This document shows positions 51,698 to 59,410 of a stretch of DNA of 64,000 nt, piece after piece. This stretch comes from Sphingomonas kyeonggiensis (GTDB taxonomy: Bacteria; Pseudomonadota; Alphaproteobacteria; Sphingomonadales; Sphingomonadaceae), in the NCBI RefSeq assembly GCF_014204495.1, contig NZ_JACHLN010000003.1, positions 186,001-250,000 on the forward strand, in the 5' to 3' direction. The position numbers and the translations under genes were made by a program. Each line of letters starts with the position of its first letter. Position 1 is the stretch's first letter. The notes beneath the pieces were generated by a model that worked only from the letters and a program-made list of their open reading frames with translations, did no database searches and was not told where the DNA came from.

Positions 51698-53500
51698 ATG
51701 CGGGGCATGCGCGCGATTTTGGCACTGGGCCTGATCGGCACGGCTGGAAATGCCGTGGCACAGGAGGCGAATCCGTCCGGCCAGGATGCCGCGATCGTGG
51801 TGCAGGGACAGCGCGACCGGCCGAGCAACTGGCGCCAGGCCGAGACCGATCACGTCGTGGTGATCAGCGACGGCAGCGAGAAGGAGCTGACCCGGATCGC
51901 CCATAATCTGGAACGACTCCATTTCCTGCTTTCGGTTCTGCTCAACCGAGTCGACCGGCCGGACAACACCCGCAAGCTGCGCATCACCCTGGTCGGCAAC
52001 GGCGCCGAGTTCGACGCGATGGATCTGGCGAACCTGCGCTATTCGCCCGGCCCCTATGCCCGTGCCTTCCCCGAGCCGGCCTATTATGATCCGCGCGAGG
52101 ACGGTGCGGTGTTCGCCGCGAGTCGCTTCGACCAGAAGGCCCTGCTCGAGCCGGGACAGTCGCTCGCCAATATCCTTCCCGACCTGGTCCGCGCGACGAC
52201 ACCGGCGGCCGATCCCGCCGCCGGAGCATCGGGCGAGAACCCCGGCACGGCGGCCGCGCTCGCCGCCGGCCAGGCCGGATCGATCGCGCGATTCGGACGG
52301 GAGGACCCGCTCGCCCTTTCGGTGAACGAGCTGGCGGTGCCGATCTCGGCGGAGGGCCGCATCTACGCCGGCTATGCGCGCCATTTCCTGGTCACCTATT
52401 TCCCGCATGCCTATCCCCGCTGGTATGTCGACGGCTTTGGCGAGCTGTTCGCGACGATGGCAGCCGAGGGTGATGCGAAGATCGAATATGGCCGCGCGCC
52501 GGACGGACTGCGCAAGGTGCTCGATCGCTATGCCCGCACGCCGATCGCGGACGTCCTGACCGGCCGCTATCTGAGCGACCGCAAGGCCGCGGAGCGCTGG
52601 ACCCCGCTCCATGCCTGGGCGCTGACGCACATGCTGTTCTTTTCGAACACGCGGCGCGGCCAGCTCCACGCCTATCTCGCATCGATCGCCGCGGGCGAGT
52701 CGATGGAGCGAGCAGCGGCGGCATTCGGCGACCTCGGCAAGCTGCAGGCCGAGCTTGCCGCCTATGACAATGGCAAGCTGCCGTTCGAGCAGATGTCCTA
52801 TCCCGCCGATCGCGCCGGCGAACCGATCGTGCGGCGGCTGACCGAAGGCGAGGCCGCCTTTGTGAAAGGACGGCTCGAGCTCGGCTCTCGGGTCGAGCTG
52901 CCGCCCGCCTCCGGCGACCCGAAGCTGGACAAGGCGCGGCGGGACGCGATCGCGCACCGCGACGACTGGCTGCGCAGCCTGCGCCGCGACGCCACCCGCT
53001 ACCCGGCGAACCTCGACGCGCAGCTGCTGCTTGCCGAAGCCGAATGCCGCAGCGGCAACGGCACCGAATGCGCCGCCGCCGCCGGCAAGGCGCTGGCGAT
53101 CGCCCCCGGCAATGGCGACGCGCTTGCCTGGCGGGGCATAGCCCAGACGCGGATCGCGCTGGCGGCGCCGGCGGCGGACAGGCAGGCGATGCTGAAGAGC
53201 GCCCGCGTCACCATCGCCCGTGCCAATCGCGCCGACAGCGAGAACCCGCTGCCGCTGCTCGCTTATTATCGCAGCTTCGCCGATGCGGGCGAGGTCGCAC
53301 CCGATGTGGCGATCGAGGGGCTGATGAAGGCGGCGGACACCGTTCCCGCCGCCCCTGCCCCGCGATTGCTGCTGGGCGAGGCGCTCGCCGCACGCGGCAG
53401 CACCATCGCGGCGCGCGGCGCGCTGCTGCCGGTGGCCAATGGCCCCTATGGCTCGCCCGAAGCGCTTCCCGCCCGCGCGCTGCTCGCGACGCTGAAATAG
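51698..53500 (+). CDS. Secreted TPR protein with degenerate metallopeptidase-like domain
   Basis: A 600-residue protein with a signal peptide (1-22, GNAVAQ). Residues about 30-360 resemble the gluzincin-type peptidase fold in layout: a helix GYARHFLVTYFPHAYPRWYV followed by DGFGELFATMAAEG. The HExxH zinc motif is replaced (GYARHF), so peptidase activity should be lost. The C-terminal ~200 residues are TPR-like (AQLLLAEAECRSGNGTECAA and repeats). The start at 51698 has GGGAGAGG upstream. A scaffold or binding role at the envelope is inferred. Confidence 0.75.
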   Translation: MRGMRAILALGLIGTAGNAVAQEANPSGQDAAIVVQGQRDRPSNWRQAETDHVVVISDGSEKELTRIAHNLERLHFLLSVLLNRVDRPDNTRKLRITLVGNGAEFDAMDLANLRYSPGPYARAFPEPAYYDPREDGAVFAASRFDQKALLEPGQSLANILPDLVRATTPAADPAAGASGENPGTAAALAAGQAGSIARFGREDPLALSVNELAVPISAEGRIYAGYARHFLVTYFPHAYPRWYVDGFGELFATMAAEGDAKIEYGRAPDGLRKVLDRYARTPIADVLTGRYLSDRKAAERWTPLHAWALTHMLFFSNTRRGQLHAYLASIAAGESMERAAAAFGDLGKLQAELAAYDNGKLPFEQMSYPADRAGEPIVRRLTEGEAAFVKGRLELGSRVELPPASGDPKLDKARRDAIAHRDDWLRSLRRDATRYPANLDAQLLLAEAECRSGNGTECAAAAGKALAIAPGNGDALAWRGIAQTRIALAAPAADRQAMLKSARVTIARANRADSENPLPLLAYYRSFADAGEVAPDVAIEGLMKAADTVPAAPAPRLLLGEALAARGSTIAARGALLPVANGPYGSPEALPARALLATLK

Positions 53501-53538
53501 AAAAGGGCCGGGAGCATCGCCCCCGGCCCTTCCTTTTC
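53501..53538. terminator. Bidirectional terminator between TPR protein and receptor genes
   Basis: GGGCCGGG-AGCATCGC-CCCCGGCCC with AAAA before and TTCCTTTT after, starting at the base after the TPR stop codon and 15 nt from the converging receptor stop. Confidence 0.85.
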
Positions 53539-53552
53539 AGTCGATCCGCCGA

Positions 53553-56123
53553 TCAGAACTGCGACGAATAGGTCAGGAACCACTGGCGCGGCGCAATCGG
53601 ATAGGCCGAGTAGCTGTTGGTCGCCGAACCCACCGAGATGGTCGACCAGCCCTTGATGTCGCCGAGATTGGTGACGTTCAGGCTGAGCTTCGCCTTCTTC
53701 ATCCCGACCATGTCCGCCGGCAGGTCGACGCCGACGCTGAGCGAGGTGAGGAAGTAGGAGCCGATGCTCGCGTCGTTCGAATAGGTGGTGTAGCGGCGGC
53801 CGACATAGTCGCCCACCAGCTGCGCCTCGATCGGGCCGACATTGAGCGTTGCGACGCTCTTGTTCATCCACTTCGGCGTACCCGGCAGCTGCTTGCCGCA
53901 GGTCGGGACGACGCCGCCCACCACCAGATAGCCGCCGATGCAGCTGCTGGTCGCGCCACCGATGCCGGTCGCGGTCGAGCTATAGTCGCTCTGGTACTTG
54001 GAAAGGTTGTACGACGTGGCGTTGTAGAACGAGAAGACGCGGCCGAAGCGCAGCGTGAACGCCGCATCGACGCCGTTGGTCTTCACGTCGCCCACGTTCA
54101 CCAGGATCGAGGTGCCGCCGGCGATCTGGCCGCCCGCGATACCGCCCGGATTGGTCGAGATCGCCAGCAGGCGGTCGCTGAAGTCGACATGGTAATAGTT
54201 GACCTGTGCCTCGAGCCCGATGCCGCCGCCGAAGTTGCGGTGGGTGCGCAGGCCGGCTTCATAGGTCCAGCTGCTCTCGGGCTTGCCGTCATTGGCGAAG
54301 GCGTTGAACGCCGCCTGGCTGCCGGTGAACCACGGGCCGCCGCCACCGGCCAGATATGCCTGATACTGGCGCAGGTTCTTCTGGACGTTGAAATAGACTT
54401 CCTCGTGCCCGTTGACGTCATAGGTCGCGCCCACGGCCGGCAGGAACCACTTGAGCGTGTTGATCTTGCCCTCGGGCAGGCCACCGGTCAGGCCGGAGAG
54501 CGAGCCGAGCTTGGGCTGCACCGGATACCAGCCATTGGCCCATTGCGCGCTGGTCTTGAAGCCGAACTGGACGAGCAGCGGCTCGAACACCTGCCAGGTG
54601 TCCTGGATGTGGAGCTGCAGTTCGTTGATCCGCGCCTCGCCCTGATACTGGGTGAACAGCGGCTGCATCACCCGGATCGGGCGGATGTACGGGGTGCTGA
54701 GCTCCGGGCTGCCGACGGGCACGGCATACCAGCGGCGCCACTGGGTGGTGCTGTTATGCTCGAACCAGCCGCCCAGCTCGATCTTGTGATTGCCCAGCTC
54801 GACGTTGAGCGAGCTGATCGCGCCGCCGCGATCGATGCGATATTCGGTGGTGCGGGTGATCAGGCCCGAGCCGCCGGTCGCCGCGACCATCGCCGCACCG
54901 ACCGCTGCCAGCTGCGCGTCGGTGCGCGCGGTGCAGGCGGCGGGGCGCACGCCGTTGCCGTTGGCGGCGAAGCGGCAATTGGTCGGCAGCGCGGCATAGC
55001 CGGCATCGAGATAGGGCTGCGCCGTGGTGATCGACTGGCCGAGCGGGCCGGCGACGACGCCGACACCGTCATTGTGGTGATAATAGATGGTGTTGGTCAG
55101 CCGGATATTGTCGGCGATCTTCGCCTCGTACCGCGCATAGGTCAGGTGGTCGGTGCGCTGCGCGTCCGAATAATAGTTGCGGTAGTTGCTGCCCACCGCG
55201 GCCGGCGAGTTGCCCAGTGCGTTGATATAGCTGCGATAGCCGCCCAGGTCCGGATAGGAGAAGGGCTTGGTATAGGGCGTGTAGAGCTGCACCGGGGTGG
55301 CGGTGCCGCCGGCCGAGGGCTTGAAGAAGACGGTGGCGTCCTCGTTCGGCTGCTTCATGTCGTTATAGTCGAAGTACAGCGTGAACTTGCCGACCGAATC
55401 GTCGTGCACATACTTGGCATTGCCCTGCCAGCCGCCCTGCCAGCCGTTGAAGTCCCATGCCTTGGCCTTGTGGCGCGTGATCGCGAAATAGGCGGAGTCG
55501 GTACCCGCCTTGCCGAGGCCGGTGTCGAGACGCAGGAAGGTCCGCGAGGTGTTGTAGCTGCCGACCGTCTGGTTGGCGGTCACGCCGAAGCTCGGGGTCG
55601 GATCGGACGAGAAGGTCTCGATCGTGCCGCCCAGGTTGCTGTTCGACGGGGTCGCGAGATCGCCGGCGCCGGCCGACACGACGACGCGGGCGACGTTCTC
55701 CGAGATCACCGCGCGCTGCGGCGACAGGCCGTTATAGTTGCCGTAGCTCTGGTCGCCGAGCGGGATGCCGTCCATCGTGTAGCCGAGCTGGTTGCCGGCA
55801 AAGCCATGGATGAAGATCTGGGCGTTCTGCTCGTTGTTGCCCCAGGGATCGGCGGTGACATAGAGCACGCCGGGCAGCGTCTGGATCGCCTTGAGCGGCG
55901 AGACGCCCGGCAGGATCTTCTGGATCTCGCTGGCCGGGATCGCGGTCGCCGAGCGGGTCTGCTTGGCCGTCACGAGGATCGCCTGGTCGCCGGCATTCTC
56001 CGGTGCGCCCGCCTCGTCGGACGGCGCAGCCTGGTCCTGCTGGGCATAGGCCGGCGCGGCCATGGCGGTGAAGGAAAGAGCCGCTGCGCAAACAGTGGCA
56101 CGAAGAACGTGGCGAGCCGTCAT
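53553..56123 (-). CDS. TonB-dependent receptor (distinct class)
   Basis: An 856-residue receptor starting at the ATG at 56123. Signal peptide to APAYAQQ, plug with AILVTAKQTRSATAIPASEI and IFIHGFAGNQLGYTMDGIPL, and a barrel ending PRQWFLTYSSQF. The plug lacks both the QRREQSLQDVP and NGKR motifs of the other receptors here, and DGIPLGDQSYGNYNGLS is its own hallmark, so it has a different ligand range. It is a lone gene; its leader faces the rplJ promoter region. Confidence 0.93.
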   Translation of the reverse strand: MTARHVLRATVCAAALSFTAMAAPAYAQQDQAAPSDEAGAPENAGDQAILVTAKQTRSATAIPASEIQKILPGVSPLKAIQTLPGVLYVTADPWGNNEQNAQIFIHGFAGNQLGYTMDGIPLGDQSYGNYNGLSPQRAVISENVARVVVSAGAGDLATPSNSNLGGTIETFSSDPTPSFGVTANQTVGSYNTSRTFLRLDTGLGKAGTDSAYFAITRHKAKAWDFNGWQGGWQGNAKYVHDDSVGKFTLYFDYNDMKQPNEDATVFFKPSAGGTATPVQLYTPYTKPFSYPDLGGYRSYINALGNSPAAVGSNYRNYYSDAQRTDHLTYARYEAKIADNIRLTNTIYYHHNDGVGVVAGPLGQSITTAQPYLDAGYAALPTNCRFAANGNGVRPAACTARTDAQLAAVGAAMVAATGGSGLITRTTEYRIDRGGAISSLNVELGNHKIELGGWFEHNSTTQWRRWYAVPVGSPELSTPYIRPIRVMQPLFTQYQGEARINELQLHIQDTWQVFEPLLVQFGFKTSAQWANGWYPVQPKLGSLSGLTGGLPEGKINTLKWFLPAVGATYDVNGHEEVYFNVQKNLRQYQAYLAGGGGPWFTGSQAAFNAFANDGKPESSWTYEAGLRTHRNFGGGIGLEAQVNYYHVDFSDRLLAISTNPGGIAGGQIAGGTSILVNVGDVKTNGVDAAFTLRFGRVFSFYNATSYNLSKYQSDYSSTATGIGGATSSCIGGYLVVGGVVPTCGKQLPGTPKWMNKSVATLNVGPIEAQLVGDYVGRRYTTYSNDASIGSYFLTSLSVGVDLPADMVGMKKAKLSLNVTNLGDIKGWSTISVGSATNSYSAYPIAPRQWFLTYSSQF

Positions 56124-56516
56124 ATATCCCCCTGGGAATCGCGGCTTCGTTGCGCCGCAGCATCGGCCCCTAGGCGGGGGATATGGCAGTCTCGTTCCGG
56201 TTGTGAGACACATTGGCGAAACGAATAAGACCGATCCGAGACACGCCGGAGCGTCCGTCACCGCCGTAATTGACTTATCCACAAATATCGCTATTGGCGC
56301 GCCTTCCTCCTTCGGGAGGTGACCGTCCGAGACAGCGAGTGCAGGGAATTTGCCCTGCTTAATCTCTCGCCTAGACGGGGACAGATTTTCACCGGCGGCT
56401 CCCTGAGCGGAGTGCGCGGGTCATGCCCAGGGATCTGGGCACGACGATCCTTCCCCTCGGACATTTTGTAACCGGGCATTTCCCGCAAGGGAGGTGCTCA
56501 TAACGAGGAGACCGGC
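56124..56516. other. 393-bp gap: receptor leader, rplJ promoter and long rplJ leader
   Basis: No gene is seen. The rplJL promoter lies at 56270-56297. The ~215-nt leader after it can form several hairpins, such as GCAGGG/CCCTGC (56341-56358 region) and CCCAGGGATCTGGG near 56425, as expected for L10-L12 feedback control. Confidence 0.6.
56270..56297 (+). promoter_or_regulatory. Promoter of rplJ-rplL, overlapping a DnaA-box match
   Basis: TTGACT (56270-56275), 16-bp spacer, TATTGG (56292-56297). The nonamer TTATCCACA (56275-56283), a perfect match to the E. coli DnaA box, begins at the last base of the -35 hexamer. Confidence 0.5.
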
Positions 56517-57032
56517 ATGGATCGTTCCCAGAAGGCTGATGCCGTTGCCGAGCTGAACCGCACCTTTGGCGAGGTTGGCGTGGTGGTTGTCACCCGCAAC
56601 CTCGGGATGACCGTCAAGCAGTCGACGGACCTCCGTAACAAGATGCGTGAGGCCGGCGCGAGCTACAAGGTCTCGAAGAACAAGCTTGCCAAGATCGCTG
56701 CCGACGGCACCGATTACGCGGCGATCGCCGACCTGCTTACGGGTCCGACGGCGCTCGCCACCTCGATCGACCCCGTGGCTGCGGCCAAGGTGGCGGTCGA
56801 GTTCGCCAAGACGAACGACAAGCTCGAAATCGTCGGCGGCGCAATGGGCACGCAGGTTCTCGACCAGGAAGGCATCAAGGCACTCGCCTCGCTGCCGTCG
56901 CTGGACGAGCTTCGCGGCAAGCTCGTGGGCCTCATCGTTGCTCCGGCAACGAAGCTCGCGACCGTCACGCAGGCACCGGCCGCGCAGCTCGCGCGCGTTT
57001 TCGGCGCCTATGCGGCCAAGGACGCCGCATAA
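56517..57032 (+). CDS. rplJ: 50S ribosomal protein L10
   Basis: A 171-residue protein of normal length. The N-terminal rRNA-binding part contains [20 protein letters not shown] and [14 protein letters not shown], and the C-terminal helix binds L7/L12 dimers. It forms the stalk base. It is followed by rplL after 54 nt. Unusually it is not adjacent to rplA, which lies 7 kb upstream. Confidence 0.97.
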   Translation: MDRSQKADAVAELNRTFGEVGVVVVTRNLGMTVKQSTDLRNKMREAGASYKVSKNKLAKIAADGTDYAAIADLLTGPTALATSIDPVAAAKVAVEFAKTNDKLEIVGGAMGTQVLDQEGIKALASLPSLDELRGKLVGLIVAPATKLATVTQAPAAQLARVFGAYAAKDAA

Positions 57033-57086
57033 GCGGATCTTGCTAGCTTATTTATCCCTAAACACCTGAATTGATTGGAGTTTATC

Positions 57087-57464
57087 ATGGCTGACCTTAA
57101 CGCACTTGTTGACCAGCTTTCGGAACTGACCGTCCTCGAGGCCGCTGAGCTCTCGAAGCTTCTCGAAGAGAAGTGGGGCGTCTCGGCCGCCGCTGCCGTC
57201 GCCGTTGCCGCCCCGGGTGGCGCTGGCGCCGCTGCTCCGGCTGCTGAAGAGAAGACCGAGTTCGACGTGATCCTCACCGGCGACGGTGGCAAGAAGATCA
57301 ACGTCATCAAGGAAGTCCGCGCCATCACCGGCCTGGGCCTGACCGAAGCCAAGACTCTCGTTGAGTCGGCTCCGAAGGCTGTCAAGGAAGGCGTCAACAA
57401 GGACGAAGCCGAGAAGATCAAGAAGCAGCTCGAAGAAGCCGGCGCGACCGTCGAGGTCAAGTAA
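57087..57464 (+). CDS. rplL: 50S ribosomal protein L7/L12
   Basis: A 125-residue protein with an N-terminal dimerisation helix ([20 protein letters not shown]), an Ala/Gly-rich hinge and the C-terminal factor-binding domain ([20 protein letters not shown]). The ATG at 57087 has TTGGAG upstream. The codon use shows the preferred codons of a highly expressed gene. A terminator follows at once, and rpoB does not follow within the window. Confidence 0.98.
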   Translation: MADLNALVDQLSELTVLEAAELSKLLEEKWGVSAAAAVAVAAPGGAGAAAPAAEEKTEFDVILTGDGGKKINVIKEVRAITGLGLTEAKTLVESAPKAVKEGVNKDEAEKIKKQLEEAGATVEVK

Positions 57465-57497
57465 GCTTCCTAGCTTCTCGCTTTTCAGCGAACCAGA

Positions 57498-57535
57498 TCA
57501 GGGCGGTCCGGCAACGGGCCGCCCTTTTCTTTTGG
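57498..57535 (+). terminator. Terminator after rplL
   Basis: Stem GGGCGGTCCG/CGGGCCGCCC with a GCAA tetraloop, then TTTTCTTTT. Confidence 0.9.
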
Positions 57536-57561
57536 GGCGTGGCACGGCATCGAAAGCAGGC

Positions 57562-57837
57562 ATGGCCGAGATTCGCTGCCTCGTTTGCCCACATGTGCTG
57601 GCCGGCACACGGCCGGTACGCGTGATGATCCACCACTGGGATGGTGACTGGCAGGCTGTCTGCGGCGAGTGGGATCATTCCCCCGCGAACGACGATTTCG
57701 ACGTGATCTGCATCAGTCACTTGTTCGATCGCCAGCCGGATCTCGGCGGCCTGCGCATGCTCGCGCCCGAGCATATCGCGGAACGGGTCGACGACGAGTG
57801 GCAGGTTTCGCCCTTCGACGAAGAGGCCCCCGACTGA
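57562..57837 (+). CDS. Small cysteine-containing protein of unknown function
   Basis: A 91-residue acidic protein. The N-terminus has IRCLVCPHVLAG, a CxxC pair like a small zinc knuckle, followed by MIHHWDGDWQAVCGEWDH and DFDVICISHLFDRQPDL. The extra Cys and His residues could complete a metal site. I know no function. It starts 97 nt after rplL, beyond the rplL terminator, and is followed by a 263-bp gap. Confidence 0.7.
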   Translation: MAEIRCLVCPHVLAGTRPVRVMIHHWDGDWQAVCGEWDHSPANDDFDVICISHLFDRQPDLGGLRMLAPEHIAERVDDEWQVSPFDEEAPD

Positions 57838-58100
57838 TTCCTCCAGCCTTCCCGGAGCAGCGGCGCACCCAACCGGCCGCCCCGCTTGCAATGTAGGATT
57901 TCGCCTGCTGGGCTCGCCCGGCCGGCCTCGACCCGGCCGCTCTTTGTCGCCGTTGGAGAAATAGGATCACGCGCGCGCAACGATGTTGCGAGATGCGACG
58001 TGTTTCCGGGGAAACAGGGGAAATAGGCGCCGCGAAAACCCGCTCTTGGCCTGTACTTTGTGTACTTTCGCGAGTCGGCGCCGACCCGTTGTTGGATGGA

Positions 58101-59291
58101 TCAGGCCGCCGCCATCTGCTTTGCGAGATAGCGGTTCGCCGCCAGCTGTCCGGTCGGCGCCGGGCGATCGAGCCAGATCGGTCCGAGCTTGTCGCCCTGC
58201 CCCGCCGTGCCCAGGATGAAGTCCGCGCCGAAGCGCCGGATGCTGAGCCCGCCGCGCCAGCGCAGGTCGATCAGCACGATCGGCACGAACATCGGCCGGC
58301 CGCCGACCTCGACCACGTTCACGCCCGAGCGCGGAATCGCGAGACGCACCGGCATACGGCCGCCGCCGCCGGCGGGCAGGTCAAAGGGTGGTCCGCCCGG
58401 CTCGCCCGGCGGGCCGCCATGGAAGCCGGCGATCACTTCGTCCTGCCGGGCATGCGCGCTCATCGCGGCATAGGCGACGCGGATGCTGTCGGCCGCGGCA
58501 CCCGTGCCGTTGGCGATCAGCAGCTCGAATTCGAGCAGCACTTCATTCTCGCCAAACACGATCCGGTGCGGGTTGATGCCAAGCTCGAACGGCTCGGCGC
58601 CCACCGGTGCAGGTGCCCGAACAGCAGGCTGAGCGGGTGCGGGCGCGGGCGTCGCGCGACCAAGGCCCGGCGGCGGCTGGAGCGGCGGGGCGGCAACGGC
58701 CACCGGCTCGGCCTCATAAGCCTCCACCTCGTCTTCTTCCCGGCGGCGACGGCGGCCGAGCAGCAACCAGCCGCCCAGCCCGAGCAGCGCCGTGCCCCCG
58801 GCACCAGCGGCGGCCCAGAGCCAGGGCGGAGTTGCGGATGCCGGCTCGGGCGCGGGCTCGGTCTGCGCCGGCTGGGGGGCAGGAATGGGCTGAGCGACCG
58901 GGCTCGGCACCACCGTCGACGCCGGACTCGCGGCCGGCGTCGGCGAAGCCGCAACCGGCGCAGCCTCGCGCGGCGCCGGGGTCGCGCGGGCGACAGGCGC
59001 TGCGCGTTGGGGCTGTGGTTGCGGCGTGGCGGTACGGGCTGCCGGTGTTGGCGTGGGTGTCGGCACTGGCGCGGGCGTCGGGCTGGGTGCCGGCGCGATG
59101 CTGAACCGCTCGGGGATCACGCCGGGCAATTGTTGCGGCTGCGGGCGGACGCTCGGCGGCGGGGTGATGATCGGCGCGGGGCCGGAGCCCGGCGCCGGCG
59201 CATCCTGGGCATGCGCCAGCGGCGCGGCGATCGATGCCGCGGCCAAGCCACACAGCCAAACAGTTCTGAGCCTCCCAGCGTTCACCATCAT
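58101..59291 (-). CDS. Pro/Ala-rich secreted protein with one membrane helix and C-terminal beta domain
   Basis: A 396-residue protein in three parts. A signal peptide (1-29, PLAHAQ) is followed by a ~130-residue Pro/Ala/Thr-rich linker. A membrane helix (AAGAGGTALLGLGGWLLLG) ends in GRRRRREED. A second Pro-rich linker leads to a folded beta domain of ~150 residues containing HRIVFGENEVLLEFELLIAN and FVPIVLIDLRWRGG. The order suggests a periplasmic stalk and a cytoplasmic domain. I recognise no named family. It is divergent from the acyltransferase gene (119-bp gap). Confidence 0.75.
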   Translation of the reverse strand: MMVNAGRLRTVWLCGLAAASIAAPLAHAQDAPAPGSGPAPIITPPPSVRPQPQQLPGVIPERFSIAPAPSPTPAPVPTPTPTPAARTATPQPQPQRAAPVARATPAPREAAPVAASPTPAASPASTVVPSPVAQPIPAPQPAQTEPAPEPASATPPWLWAAAGAGGTALLGLGGWLLLGRRRRREEDEVEAYEAEPVAVAAPPLQPPPGLGRATPAPAPAQPAVRAPAPVGAEPFELGINPHRIVFGENEVLLEFELLIANGTGAAADSIRVAYAAMSAHARQDEVIAGFHGGPPGEPGGPPFDLPAGGGGRMPVRLAIPRSGVNVVEVGGRPMFVPIVLIDLRWRGGLSIRRFGADFILGTAGQGDKLGPIWLDRPAPTGQLAANRYLAKQMAAA

Positions 59292-59410
59292 TTCCTGGCC
59301 TTCCGAAGATGAACCGCGGCTGCACATCGCGCGTCATTCGCCGCATGTCGAGGGCGGATTGTCCCTGCCGTCTCCGTCCCTTACAGCGATGAAACACTGG
59401 GGAGACATTG

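Noticed and set aside
56275..56283. Replication origin
   Set aside because: A single DnaA box without AT-rich unwinding region, further boxes, or origin-linked genes.
57465..57561. rpoB start after rplL
   Set aside because: The rplL terminator is followed by an unrelated small gene, and no RNA polymerase sequence occurs in the window.
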